From positions 275,081 through 339,080 of the forward strand of contig BLJB01000005.1 in NCBI GenBank assembly GCA_013423325.1: 64,000 nt of DNA, given 5' to 3'. A model generated the notes under the pieces. That model saw only the letters and a program-made list of their open reading frames with translations, had not been told where the DNA came from and searched no databases. Every line of letters starts with the position of its first letter. Position 1 is the first letter of the stretch. Made by a program: the position numbers and the translations under genes. Source of the stretch: Usnea hakonensis (taxonomy: Eukaryota > Ascomycota > Lecanoromycetes > Lecanorales > Parmeliaceae). Shown here one piece after another: positions 42,856 through 55,078 of the stretch.

Positions 42856-44088
42856 GGAGGTGAGAGTTAGGGATGGGCAAGATTGCGGATGGCAGATGTG
42901 GTGTAGATAGTGGGTGTTGAGGTAGCAGAATACATGGCGAGAATATATCTGCTACGTTGGTCATTGTTCAGGTAACGGTTCTTTTGAAGAGGTCTGTAGG
43001 ATCCCGTACCTAGCTACAATAAGGTAGATACTGCCTGGTAAATCGGCATACGTGGATCTACACATCGATTTTTTTTTCATCTTGGCAGAATGATACCCAG
43101 TTCACAGAGCTATATCCGGAGACCCCAAATCCCTGGCCTGGTCTTCAGCTCGAGCAGAGCATTGACCACCACCACCACCACCACCACCAAGTCGAATCCT
43201 TCCCCATCGCTAGTTTCTTTTACCAGTGGCGCTGTACCTCTATATTTGTCAGAAGTCTGAGCCCGAGATTCTCTATTCGATCATGACCATGAGAGCCTTT
43301 CCGTGAGGTCCGCCAAAGCTCTGTGCAACGGCACTTGTCTGAGCGGTTCGCGGCTGCTTCGATCTCGGCGTCTGGATCCAGGAGGTTTGTTGGGATATGA
43401 TTTTGGAGGTGTAGTGTGTTGGGGATAAGATATTGTTTAGCTAGAATTTCGATGCTGATGTGTCTCCTGCTCACATATCAAGGTCTGCCAGAGGTCATTG
43501 AATGGCTTGCATATCTCTCCTAAGCTGGTATTGGGTTCGTGCATTCACACCATGTATTGGATTAGGATCCTGCTTTGCTAGACATAATACGTGTCTGGGT
43601 CTGAGGAGCCACTGCTTGTGGTGGTCTGCTGTCTCGCTGGATAAGGACACTAAAAGTTATTCTGATGATGCCGAGACTATCCTCAACCTTCCGCAACCTA
43701 TGGATTGGTCGCTAATTTGCTAGACTGCGTGGGTGCAACTCAAACCAGAAGACACAGCTATGCTTGCGGACTGATTAACAGATGAGATGAATTCAGCTCT
43801 TTACATGTTATGCTGAACGAGATAAGTTTTTTGATAGCATACGTTCCTGCTAGGCAAAGAATTTGACAACATTCTACGTATGTGTCTGTTGCTGGATCTG
43901 ATGATGCTAGTTCAGACGCGAGGCCACTTTCCAGATTTCAGGACAAAAATGTAATTTATCTTTCAGGCTGAAGGTATATCTATGATAGATGCAAAACAGA
44001 GCGATTCAATAACCCAATGACTTTATATAGGTGCCAAGACCCCCTTGAACCAAAAAAGAACCCTGTCATCGCTGCGCTTGAGAAGAAG
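42856..44088. other. Intergenic region with a CAC microsatellite
   Basis: 1.2 kb. The only structured element is the (CAC)n run at 43165-43190. No supportable gene. Confidence 0.45.
43165..43190. repeat. (CAC)n trinucleotide microsatellite
   Basis: About eight tandem CAC/ACC units outside any credible reading frame. Confidence 0.9.
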
Positions 44089-45114
44089 CTAAGGCGGATA
44101 ATCCGCGCTTGTGTCACCCTCGCTAAAGCTCGGTGTAACCTCATCCCTTTCTTCTCTTTTCGAAATAGAATTAAAGGGTCCCTGATTGTATGCTCTGACA
44201 TTTTCGTCCGATGTCTCAAGCCGCTCGTCCTCCGATGACGCCTGTAAAGTTTGAATACTCAAAATCTTTTTTAATCTGGGTGAGCTCAACATCCCGCCAT
44301 CTTCCCGCGTCCAAATCTCCGCTTCTTCTGCAGAAAGTCCTTGAGACAGAGTACCATCTTCGCCCAAGATACTACGCATCCAAACTCCTCCGTCATGGAT
44401 AGAGCGGGCCCAAATCTCTTCTTCTAAATTTATCTCCCTCTCCAAAATTTCCTCTTCCTCAAAGTCCGGTGTCCACGTTTCTTCCATTTCGGGGATACTG
44501 GAAGCCACCAGTGCCTGTCTCTCCCTCTCATATGGAGCCCAGATCTCAGCCTGTCTCTGCTCTTGGATTTTCGAGAACTCCTCATTCCGCAGTTGCTCTT
44601 GGACGAGGGGGAGAAGTATCTGTTCCTTCTCCCAGCTTGGAGAGGGTAACTTGTTCATTCCCGCTGTCAAGCATCCCGTCTCTTCAGCGCGGGAATTTTT
44701 CTGAGGGAACTTTCGGCTCGACCCTTGGTGTTCTTGATCGTCTCTCGGGTCTGCACGAGCGTGACGCCTTGAGGAAGACGGTGAGTCTTGGTGGTTTCGT
44801 TTTGGACGGCACGTCCGTGCCCAGTCTGTGCGAGAATTGAGCGAGGAAGAAGAAGGTGGGTCTTCCTGTTCAGCGGGCTGTCCACTTTGAGCTCCGCGAT
44901 TCTGGACCCTCATATTTTTATTTATGTTTTGACGAGAATCATACTTCGAGGACTGTGGGTGGTCTGCACTCAAGGGACGTCGAGCTGGTTGGGGGATCGT
45001 TTGGTGAGTCGGTCCGGTAGGCTCTGTGTAGCAGAAGGCCCTGAGCACTTGGTGGAAGTCATGGCATGAACAGTTCTGACACGCCTCGATATAGTCTTCC
45101 CATTGATAACACAT
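44089..45114 (-). CDS. Hypothetical Glu-rich protein with N-terminal Cys/His motif
   Basis: Single exon, 341 residues. The start MCYQWEDYIEACQNCSCHDFHQVLRAFCYTE has a cluster of five Cys and two His that resembles the short Cys-rich N-terminal motif of many fungal proteins of unknown function, possibly metal-binding. A polar Ser/Pro/Arg/Gln-rich linker follows (about 35-150). Then comes a long Glu/Arg/Gln-rich helical region (about 165-260; EEEEILEREINLEEEIWARSI) that would form coiled coil. WA/WT/WM residues recur about every 20-25 residues in that region. The frame is fully open and has clear non-random composition. Function unknown. Confidence 0.55.
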   Translation of the reverse strand: MCYQWEDYIEACQNCSCHDFHQVLRAFCYTEPTGPTHQTIPQPARRPLSADHPQSSKYDSRQNINKNMRVQNRGAQSGQPAEQEDPPSSSSLNSRTDWARTCRPKRNHQDSPSSSRRHARADPRDDQEHQGSSRKFPQKNSRAEETGCLTAGMNKLPSPSWEKEQILLPLVQEQLRNEEFSKIQEQRQAEIWAPYERERQALVASSIPEMEETWTPDFEEEEILEREINLEEEIWARSIHDGGVWMRSILGEDGTLSQGLSAEEAEIWTREDGGMLSSPRLKKILSIQTLQASSEDERLETSDENVRAYNQGPFNSISKREERDEVTPSFSEGDTSADYPP

Positions 45115-46739
45115 GACTGCTGCAAGTGTTGAACAAAGATGGCACAGGTGGGTAAGGGGAGGTCCGGATTCCGGCCGCTATCGGCGTTGATATTTAGGCA
45201 GATCGAGTTATGAAAAATAACTGATCCAAAGTGAAGAATAGAAATACTTCAAGTGCCACTATTAACGCTATTTATTTTTACAAGACTAAACTCGAAGCAA
45301 GGGGGATAGCTATATATAAGCAAGACTCCAGAAAAAGATGCTGCATCGATGCTGCATCTTAAAAGAAAGAAGAGGGGCATTATGGGTGTCATCGTGCTTT
45401 AGCGCCAACGAAGCATGCAATAACACTTTTCGGAAACGAGGTCCCATGCTCATACAACTACCTATCCTAAGATAAAGCTTACGATACGGATGGCTAAGGA
45501 GCTTCCGAGCCACGCAGCGGTACGCATCGTCGGATGTAAGGTATGAGCATGCATCAGCAGGAGTTTCCGTTGACGCCTCACCAGCTTTATTTCGGATGCG
45601 CATAGTCATCTTCGCCAATCAGATTGTTGCTTGTTCAGAAGAAAGGTATTTTCTTTAGGCGCTAGGAAAGAAATGACAAGGTTCAGTGCTGATCTAGGCT
45701 GGATTGACACCTGGTCAATGTCCAGCTCATGCAACAGCGGATGGCCAGCCTAACCTAGTGGCTCGTATCTTTTAGGGGAAGCATCTTATCGAACAAACTG
45801 TGCAGTAGCGCTATTTTAGCTTATGAAGACCGATGACCAGAGCAATAGTCGAGTTAGACACTTGGATTGGGGGTAAAAAGGCCTATGTGGAGACCATTCA
45901 TTGAATTTATGAAGCTCAAGATCCCTCGTCCTTTGGGTATCATACTCCGCCTGGGAATTTTCATAATATCCAGGGTGTTTCGTCAAGGCTCTTCGTTATC
46001 TTAATTTCGGTACCTAAATGATGCTGCGGGGTTTGCATCCGTGTGTGGTTAGCTCTATTGCCTTTCTTACACCCGCCGAAGCCAGCGCAGCTTGGGTGAT
46101 TGTTAACTATCATGCAGCTTCCCGAAACGTTTGTCAGATGTTCATTGCCTGATTCTTTACTCCGATGCCAACACACTTTGTTTGGAAGTCACCACGAGCG
46201 TTGCTGGCTTGAGGTTTTACACATTACTTAGAAAATTCTAGCACAAAAGTCCCGACAATGGCGTATGTCTCAGACTTGGCTGATGTTTTGTGAAGGTAGT
46301 AGGAGCAAATGTTCTCCGTACTATTCCCAGAATGTCTCCCGTAGCGCCTGGCCCAAGCGCTGAAAAGGGCCGTCTGGCCGTGCTTCAGCAAGGTCAGCCA
46401 CCTTCTCCTGGCCTTCATTGGATGTAGCTATGCCGATCTTCCTACTCCTTGGCTAATTTTGTTGAGCGTTTTGCGCCTTATCTGGTGCATGTGATAAGCA
46501 GAAGCCCAGGAAAGTGAGGCGGGGTTATACTGGCGTGCTTCATCGATTTCCGCCAGACCGTTTCTCCTTTCTTGGACACCCTCCATCATGGCACCCTCGC
46601 CGACCAAGTCGGGAAAATATCCTTCAATGTCCAGGGGTGTCATTTCCAACACGGCTATGGCTTTCGTCCATTCCGGCCGTCTTCGAATTCCCACCAAAAC
46701 TTTTCACCGCAGCGCAGTGCTAGGGTTCACAGATACAGG
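45115..46739. other. Intergenic region
   Basis: 1.6 kb with no supportable gene or repeat; the short frames on both strands look random. Confidence 0.45.
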
Positions 46740-47848
46740 ATGTCTTTCTCTCCAGTATTCAGCCCAGAATCACCTTCTCATGCCTACTTCAGGTCCAAAT
46801 TTTCTGCGTCTCTCGCCTCTCTGACTGCAACCTGCTCCTCGCTACATGCTAAGATATTTTCCATGGTCGACAATCTTGCTACGCGAATCCCACCATCCTG
46901 GCACCGTTACTGTCCTATCTGTTGGTTGAGAAGCCTACGAAAGTCCCCTCCTAAATCAGAGACCGCTCTTGAGTCGAATAGCGAAAAGACTGCTGTCGTC
47001 TTCTACCCTACCCCCGGACTTTGTACTTTGGAGAGGGTCGAAGACATCGATCGTAAGTCCACCATGCAACTTACTCGATTTGCCACTGATTCTTCGTCGC
47101 AACATAGTCGAGAAAGCCAGCTACCGCGAGATTCCTCACAGCTCGGCGCAATCCATCAGAGTCCAGCTTGACGGAGAAATCAGAACGCTCGCCGAAATCC
47201 TTGCCGATCACAGCCCCGAACTTCACGGGGTAGGGAGAGCGGAGCAGCAACGTTCGCCGTCTCATGGCTTTTACTTCATGAAAGAAAATGCTGGAACTCA
47301 AATGACTCCCAGATATGAGCGTCTTGCAAACACAACAGATGTACACGAAGTCGAGACGCCGCTGCCAGAGCTACCCACTCCTGAATCTCACAAGCACAAA
47401 ATAAGCCCAGTCGAACTACCAGCGAACGAGATCCTCCCCGCGCCTACTCCACCAGTCCCTCAACCAGTCTTCCAGCCTGCCTCACCAGCCCCCCTCCTCT
47501 CCACACCACACCCTCGATCTCCCAACACCCGCAAAGCGCTCCCACTGCTCGCTCCGCCCCCCAAGAGAAGGAATTCGGGCGACAGCAGCATGGAGAGCGG
47601 GAGTATCGAAATCTCTTACGTACCGAGTCATCCTGAGGATAGGGAGGAGAGAGAACTTCCGACGCCGTTTTGGCTGTTTGCATATGGTGGGAGAGAAGAT
47701 GTTCCGGCGCCTTTGAGGATAAGTGAGTTCTTCTTGCTTGTGTCGTGCAGCTTATGAGTCATGGGAGCTTGAGTAATAATAGGTGCTAATGGCTGGAGAA
47801 GGACCTTCAAAGACGAAACCTCGTCTTTGAGCTGGAGTGGTTGCGAGG

Positions 47849-47895
<47 letters not shown>

Positions 47896-48012
47896 CGATG
47901 CCTACCTTACCCAGGAATGCGACACCTTTCGGCATTCTGCAAGCTTTCAACGCTCCCTGTGTATAGATCTACATCTACATCTACATCTACATCTACACTC
48001 TTTACATTCTAA
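46740..48012 (+). CDS. Hypothetical proline-rich protein ending in a Ser-Leu repeat
   Basis: Three exons are proposed, 46740-47052, 47108-47722 and 47783-48012, with introns of 55 bp (GTAAGT..ATAG) and 60 bp (GTGAGT..ATAG); 385 residues. The first junction is well supported; the second is supported by consensus ends and by the total frame. If the second intron is retained the protein ends at 47757. The N-terminus has Ser-rich and Cys/His-containing segments (WHRYCPICWLRSLRKSPPK). The middle is Pro-rich (LPAPTPPVPQPVFQPASPAP-like, about 240-280), and PTPFWLFAYGGREDVPAPLRIS is the most conserved-looking part. The last exon translates a CT microsatellite as (Ser-Leu)n. No family recognised. Confidence 0.45.
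47852..47893. repeat. (CT)n dinucleotide microsatellite
   Basis: About 21 CT units in a row. It lies inside the proposed last exon of the hypothetical gene, read as Ser-Leu. Confidence 0.92.
47967..47997. repeat. (ATCTAC)n hexanucleotide repeat
   Basis: About five tandem copies of ATCTAC shortly after the CT microsatellite; in the same frame it reads as Ser-Thr repeats. Confidence 0.9.
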
Positions 48013-48215
48013 CAGCACCTCCCTCCCACACTTCAATTTTGGATCCCCACAAGCGCTAAACGCAAAAGGATATTGGATAGGGGAAATTTTTTCAAAGAGA
48101 AGGATGGATGTGCAGAATGCTTTATTTCTTTGTCACTCCCTTATACACTGTGTATATTCCAATTCCGAGATACAAACCTGTACATATGACCGACTTTAGT
48201 ATTAATACATGAGTA

Positions 48216-48569
48216 TTATTGATACGTGATTATTTGGAGCACGACGAGCATGATGAGGCCGACGAGCAGGGACAGGACGAGGAAGCGCATCTACATACAC
48301 ACATGCCCACAAACACAAGCACACTTCACAGCCACCCATTCCATAAGCCCTAGCATCAAAATCCCTCCCGATCATCTGAAAAGGTCCCACTACACACACC
48401 CCAAAAAAAAAGCGGAAAAGAAAAACATATACAATGGATTCCCCGAAAGAATACACAGAATACTTACCTTATACAGAACAGAAGCAGCGAAGTAGCTAGA
48501 TCGATGGTTGGAATCGTCTCGCGGCTTCGTGGTGCTTTGCGCTCCCTCTCTCTCCTTCGATACATACAT
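48216..48569 (-). CDS. Small single-pass (tail-anchored) membrane protein, candidate
   Basis: Two exons on the minus strand, 48569-48468 and 48290-48216, with a 177-bp intron (GTAAGT..GTAG); 58 residues. Residues 1-34 are polar and charged (MYVSKEREGAQSTTKPRDD..). The second exon encodes MRFLVLSLLVGLIMLVVLQIITYQ, one hydrophobic helix with almost no lumenal tail, the layout of a tail-anchored protein. Splice signals and phase are right, but the protein is too short to assign to a family, and the start may lie further upstream because the frame stays open to 48749. I do not recognise it. Confidence 0.4.
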
Positions 48570-48874
48570 ACATACACAGGAACGAGTGATTTCGAATGGA
48601 GTTGTGATAACTAGGGAAAGGAGTGAGATGTAGGAATGGATGGATGGATGCGATGGAGCGGAGTGGCGGGTTGTGTGGATTTGGAGATATGAGAGAGATA
48701 TAATGGGGGAGTAATGGAGTGTATGATACAAGTATTCTATAAACGACAATGGTATCCAATCCCCAGTCTATCCTGAATCCTCCCAGAGTTCTATGTGCTC
48801 ATTGCCACCGACGCCTTGCTCGCCAATCAGGGGAGAGAATGGTATGTACACGCTGCCCGAGACCCCCTCACTTC

Positions 48875-49969
48875 TCACTCATCCACCCCCTTCAAAAACC
48901 GATACACCTTTTTATGCTGTTCCAGAAACAAAAACGTCGCCACCGTATGCGGCCCCAACCGCACAAAACTCGGCACCCACCCTCGAAACATCCACCCCAC
49001 CCCCTCGCTCTTCACCGTCTTACTCAACAACTTGAGCACGCCCTCCGCCTCCTTGGCGCTCATGACCCGCGTCTTGATCACATCCGCAGGACTGCACACC
49101 GTCGTCGCCACAAACCCCGCCAACAGACTCGCGATGAAATGCGTCGACAGATCATCCTCCAGCGGCGTCCGCGCCAACAGCACGCGCTTGAACGTATCGT
49201 AGCTCGCGAGCTGGCTCGCCGTCATGAGCACGGCCCGCAAGCTGTTGGGCCACACGCCGCGCCACAAGCTGCGCCAGCCTTCTTCCCTGGTCATGCGGAT
49301 GAGGCCGTCGATGGCGTTCTTGTAGTTGCGCCGTTTGGAAGGGGGGAGGGCGGCGTCGTGTTGCATCCGGACGTTTAGGACGTCGGCGGGGTTGCCGGCG
49401 AGGCCGCCGAGGAAGCCGGAGGCGCTGGCCATGGCGATGAGGGAGGGGAGGGTCGGGGTGGAGCGCGCGGTTGTGAAGGTCTCTTTTAGTTCCGAGTAGA
49501 TGCCGAAGCGGGTGGTGGAGTAGGTGAGTTGGCGCAGGAGGGAGGCGGAGAGCTGGGGGTGGGGTTTTAGCATGGGTTGTGTGCTAGATGGTTGGAGGTG
49601 TGGAGAGGTTGGGCGAATGGGATGGGAGACGTACGCCGCGATAGAGGCCAAGGATGCTATCGGTCTTGAGGATGTGCACGAATGTGCCGAGCATGCCCTT
49701 GGGGCCATCTGGGGTGCGTGTTTGAAGGCGGACCTGCTTGGTGTAAGCTCAAGCTTTAGAACTTTCAGAGGTTGACCATGTTACCTTTACTATTGACTCG
49801 ATCAGCTTTCAATCACTCTGTCATCTTCTCACACCGTACCAAGGTCCAAAGGATGCGTCACCGCCGCGGCGAAGCATGATGCTGAGCCTCCGAACCAAAA
49901 CGGATAATGGATGTGGTGGGCAGACTGTATGCTGTGGTCCTTTTTTCTGCTCGTGCCAGATGAAAACAT
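48875..49969 (-). CDS. Mitochondrial dicarboxylate-type carrier (SLC25 family)
   Basis: Three exons on the minus strand, 49969-49835, 49733-49635 and 49552-48875, with introns of 101 and 82 bp; 303 residues. Three mitochondrial-carrier repeats are visible. Their signatures are THPLDLGTVRLQTR (repeat 1), GNPADVLNVRMQHD (repeat 2) and CSPADVIKTRVMS (repeat 3), with second-half motifs GLYRG, SLWRG and MFRGW. Repeats 1-3 and the R..R..Q contact residues match the dicarboxylate carrier (DIC1) group, which exchanges malate or succinate for phosphate across the inner membrane. Other members of the uncoupler/dicarboxylate branch are possible. The start at 49969 follows an N-terminal polar stretch of about 25 residues. 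Confidence 0.88.
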
Positions 49970-51052
49970 TTCTCTGTGGGCATTCCGCTGATCTGTGCAG
50001 GGAGTAGCGTGGGGTGTTTGAGAATTTTTGGTTTCATAGGACGGGATGAGTGAATTCGGAAAATTTGATGACCCGAGGACGGAGATTACTCCGGTGCGAC
50101 TTAGCGTGTGCAAAAGCCTGACTCTCGCCTGACACAAAGCTGTATAGATAGATTGAAAAGTTGACCCTGATTTAACGGAGATACAGATAGAGGAACAAGC
50201 TGAGGTCTACATCTGCTTTCTATCAGACATCGCCATATTATCTGGAAGCATGTACGGAGAATTCGCGAAGATGCAAGCTAAGCCAGTATCCCTTTGCCAA
50301 AACATTGCTTGCTTTATTGGACAGTGGCGAATTGATGAGTTAGTCAAGGACCTCTATACGTGATAGCCAGAATGTGGTAGATGACAATCTGATTGGCGCA
50401 TGGGTCTCTGTGATGATCGAGCCCCTCATTTCCATACTCGTTGCCCTTCCGGCAGTGTAAAAGAAGTTGTTGCGGTTGGCCAGAGGGAAATCGAGAACCT
50501 TCAATGGCCATTAGATAGATAATGCATAGCAGAATCTCAACCAGTAAGTTGATATCCGCTCCAACGAGTCGGCGATTCTTTCCCATACCACAGTATCATG
50601 CAACAAGTAGCAAGAGGCTGTAAATTCACGCTACTACAGGTACTAGAAAGTAAAGTAGCAACAGTCATGCATGGAGGCGAGATATATTTGAAGCCCATGC
50701 ACGGAATATGTTGTGGGTATTGAGGAGCATGATCCAGGTCTTTCGCTGCACAAGACATAGGACTCGGCGATCAAATGCGTGGAGTGTTTCGTTCTCTTTG
50801 CTATTGAGATCACGATTTGTATAGGAGGGTCTCATGACAGCCGTCACATTTCCATTGCAGTATCTCCAGGTTGTAGGACTTTCAGATAGAGTGGCCGTGA
50901 ATCATTCATCGTGTCCGCTATCATTGGTATTTATTCATTATCGAGCTTCACAAAGTTTAAATTTGATCCGTAATGACAGTAGCGCCTAGTTGTCAATTTC
51001 AGTTCTTTGAGAACCTGCAGCATGTGCATGAACAATGGATGGGATAAGCATC
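49970..51052. other. Intergenic region
   Basis: 1.1 kb between the carrier gene (-) and the 3' end of the NACHT gene (-). No supportable gene; the short frames are random-looking. Confidence 0.45.
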
Positions 51053-54000
51053 TCAATCCGAACCTTCCTTGGGTTTCAACTCAAATTTATAATCCCCTAG
51101 ATCAGCGCCGTGCTCTACGAGCAGCTGCAATATGGAGAATGGGCCTGCCGACAGCCTCGTTGGCCCAGTGAAACCTCCTCCCTCAACTAATCCCCACTCA
51201 TGTATCAAAGAAACCACAGACTTGTTGACAAAGCTACAATTAGCATCAGCTCCCTTAGCAAGCAAAGTTTTCAAGCACGTCTCGTTGACTACAGTTGGCT
51301 TGCGCTGCTTCAAAAACCTAACAAACTTCAGGCGTTCTATGAACCACACACGGCGGAACAACACGTCCCACAACGCGTAATCTAGATATCTTTTTCCTTG
51401 TGCACCTTGAGGCCAGTTTTCTAAAGTCGTGTTCAGCAGATCCTCATCTCCATTTCTTGTAGCCTTGTGGAGCAGGAACACTTGTCGGCAGAAAGATCTT
51501 GGAAGTTTATCTGCATCCGTACTCGTGGCGAGCAATAGGTCGGCAATGTCTTGTTTACCATCGATAGCAGCTATGTGGAAAGCCTTCTGTCCAAAGTCTT
51601 CAACATCAGCACTAGCTCCATAGTCCAATAGAAGTTTGACTACTTTTAAAGAACCAGAATCTATCGCTCCGATTATTGGGAACCGCTTAGCGAGAGATCT
51701 AGGTTTGTCTTCTCCATTTGGGTCTGCACCCCGGCTCAGCAGAAGCTTTACTGTCTCAAAGTGCGAATCAGTGGACGCGAGACTCAGCAATGAATAGTTG
51801 TTTTCCACATGCAACCCCCAACCTCGGTCTAGAAGGAACCTGGCAACGTCCCGATGTCCGTATCTGCATGCAAGCTGAAGCGCATTATGCTCTTTGTATA
51901 AAGATCTTACGGACAATGGGTCGGGCTTTGACCGAAGACGAACTTCCAGTAGATCGCAGAAACCCAAGATACTTGCTGCAAACAGGTAGTCGGCTGGTAT
52001 GTGTATCATGTCATAGAATTCGAAACTGTCCATAACCCTGCAATCATCTGTCCACCACGCCCCATTACGAGGGGCTAGGAAACAATTCTTCACATAAATT
52101 GCCAGTCTATTCCAATACATAAACCAAGGAGAGACTTCTTGAGACGTATCTACAAAAAAGTCTCGGAGCATGTCCTTTAATGGATGGAGCAAGCGGAGGT
52201 GCCGAGACCCTGCTAGATGGTACGCCCAGTACGCGCACGCGTATTCTTGAACGAGATCAAGGAAAGGATAGCCACTGAATTGGTGATAATCCCAACCTTC
52301 GTCGAATTCAGATCGAGAAAAGCCTATCTCGCAGCTCATGACGCGATCATCGAACCCGAGCATCGCGCCGTCATCAGGCGAAGGGTCTCTCGGTATCAAG
52401 AATGGGCCGCTGGGATTGCTAGTGCAAAGATATCTCAAACAAAACTGCGCAGCGAGAGCATGGCTGCATTCCGGACCATACTCTGATCTTGTATCCAGAT
52501 ATTCCCGTACCGAAAGATGAGCGAAGCGAAAGACATCCAGCTCGGCGTCAAGGACGAGAAAATTACAGCCAAAGTCGAGTAGGTCCTCGGCGGACACATC
52601 GGTCTTATCGTCGCCACAAAAATACAGAGCTTGTAAGAACTCTTCGTGCTTGAGGGGCGTCTGTAAGGACAACAGTAGATTGAACGCATTCTTGGCGATT
52701 GAGCCCTGCTCTTCTACCTCTTCAATCTTTACTCTGTAGATATCGTGATAGATCTTCGAGAGATCTGTAGGTAGCTCCCCTAGCCGCTTCCAAATTGTTT
52801 CCGCTCTTTTAAGAGTTCGAAGAAATTGTAATTGTAAACTAACCCATCGAAACCTTAACACAAAAGTAAGCTTCTGAATGTATTGACGTAGCACGACACT
52901 GATGGATTTGAGATGACACATGTCCCTGAAATTCTTGAGAATGGCTCCACTACTCAGGTGCAAATAAGCTCAATAGCAGGGTGAAGAAGTACCATACATC
53001 GACGGATTAAGGGGAACCAATTGAAAAGCCAGAAAAACACAGTAAGATCCAAAAGATGTGGGGTGGATGACTCAGTGGTAATATAGCAGAGAGACCCACA
53101 TTCCGCTTGCCTTCTCGCATAGCACTTGCTTGATCTTTTGGCACAGGTCCTCTGGGACGTTTCCATACAGAAGTCTTTTCTTCCGGATCAAGTGGTCGAC
53201 TTCATGGTTCACAAATTGAATGATATCCGCTTGATTGTTTTTGGCCTCGATCTCAATATTGAGACAGCCAGACAACTCGCAGCTAATGTCCCTTTCATTT
53301 CGGCTCGAGACTAGGATCTTGACCAACCCGTTTGACCTCTGTAGGATTTCGGTCAAGGCGTCGAACAACTCGTCTCGCAACGCAAAATCACATTCGTCAA
53401 GAGCGTCAATGACGATGGTCGTTAGCTGATGCAAAGGACTTAGTTCAATGATCAAAGCAGTGCTTTCTGTCATGCTGAGAGCGCTTGCAGCGAAACCATC
53501 TCTCTTTCTTTGTTCGTACATCGTTCGGACTGGGTTCAAGATCACGCCGTTTGGTAGACAAGACAGTTGTCGGACCAAGCTACGAAGGATTTCTGCGGGT
53601 TTGGCACGTTCTGGCTCAGTAATATTTCGTGCGCAGTAGAAATAGCACGGCATGGGATTCTTGCCGTCTCCAAACTCATCTATTTGCTGCTCAATAAATG
53701 TTGATCTTTGGAAATACAATGTGTTAGCCATCTTCTGAAAGAACACACATACTAGGGTTTACCGCTATTTCGATCGTAGAGGCCATCTCCCCTGCATCAA
53801 GTTCATCATAGGAGCAAGGTATCACTCACATGAGTTTACTCTTCCCACTCCCAGCGATACCTCGTAGCCAAAGGATCGAAGATAAGCTGGAGCTACGCCA
53901 CTGGACTAGGCGATCATCATTAAGAAACCAGGAACCAGTTCCCTCTAGAACACCCATCTTGCTCTGGACGTGATGCTGCAAGTACGGAATCGATGAAAGC

Positions 54001-55078
54001 CATTGAAGTATTTCTTGACGATGAGCGTTGTTCAGACTGTCGTGAACATACTCCAATTGGCCCTCCATTCGACTGATGGGCTGTTGTAAGTCTTCTAAAA
54101 TTTGATGCAAACGGTCAGAATTGGCCCTCTCTTCCAATGTCAAGTTTTCGAGACCCTCTTCGAGCTTCTGCCGCTGGCGTGTATCCACCAAGTCTGCATA
54201 CTTCTTGGCTTGCAGCAGCTGCTTTTCAATGTCATCCAAGCCTCTTTGAAATTGATTTCGGAAATCAAACATGCTCTTGAAAGCCCGCTCTACCGTGTTG
54301 TTCAAATAAAATTCCTGGGCTCTAATGAGAAACCGTAGGACCAGAACGTAAAGGTCTACAATGCAGTCTTTGAGCCCGGTAGCTCCTTCACTGGGACGCT
54401 GCAGATATAGCTTCTCCACTACCTGGTACTGGGTGATGATTCTCGCGACAGATTCGAGCCCCTCGGCGATCACGGCGTACTGTTGAACATCTTTGATGGA
54501 TACCTGCGACCATCAGCTGTTGTTCTATAGGCTGACGTCGTGCTCTTGAGCGAGAACCTTTAAAAGAAACCTGACGAGAGCCCACGGTAACGCGGCATGA
54601 CCTGGATCATATTGAACGGCGATATCACCAACTTCTACGAATGTCTGAACCCAGACAGCAATTTTGGCAAAGACATCCCGTAGTACAATTTTCGCTTTGT
54701 TATCTCCGATCCCTGAACAAGACTTGGTCTTAGCATTCTCCTTGAAACAATTGAATTTGAAAAGAGACTTTGGGGCTCATTTTCACATACTGCTTACAGA
54801 CCACTGTTTCTCGACACACTCACGTTGTCTTTCTTCAACAGCAGCGCGCAGTTGTTCCAAGTCAACGGTAACGTGAAGGGCATGGCATCTGTCTTTGTCT
54901 TTGAGCTTAGCAACGGCCTGGCCCCATAAATCTCTGTAAGGGATGTCGCATTAGCTTGCACGAAAATGCATCTTGGACAGTTTGTAAGCCCGATAGCATG
55001 ACCGAAGATATCCAGACATGGTCGCTCAAGCCTTGCGATAGCAAAGAAGAGCCAGCTTACTGATTCATCTTGGCAAGG
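51053..55078 (-). CDS. NACHT NTPase with ankyrin repeats (fungal NLR-like STAND protein)
   Basis: Six exons on the minus strand: 55078-55071, 54933-54798, 54740-54558, 54503-53830, 53705-53100 and 52853-51053; introns 137, 57, 54, 124 and 246 bp; 1135 residues. The first exon has only 8 nt (MNQ..). N-terminal part (about 1-300): the helical NACHT_N/NWD-type region (DLWGQAVAKLKDKD, later FAKIAVWVQTFVEVGDIAVQYDP). NTPase: Walker A GIAGSGKS (about 323-332) is split from the next block by an intron, and Walker B TIVIDALDECD is at about 430-440. A winged-helix-like segment follows, then about six to seven ankyrin repeats (about 860-1130). STAND proteins of this architecture control heterokaryon incompatibility and are viewed as fungal innate-immunity receptors. 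All NTPase motifs are intact. Confidence 0.85.

Noticed and set aside
48749..49378. 209-codon plus-strand frame
   Set aside because: It lies antisense to the third exon of the mitochondrial carrier, whose family motifs are unmistakable.
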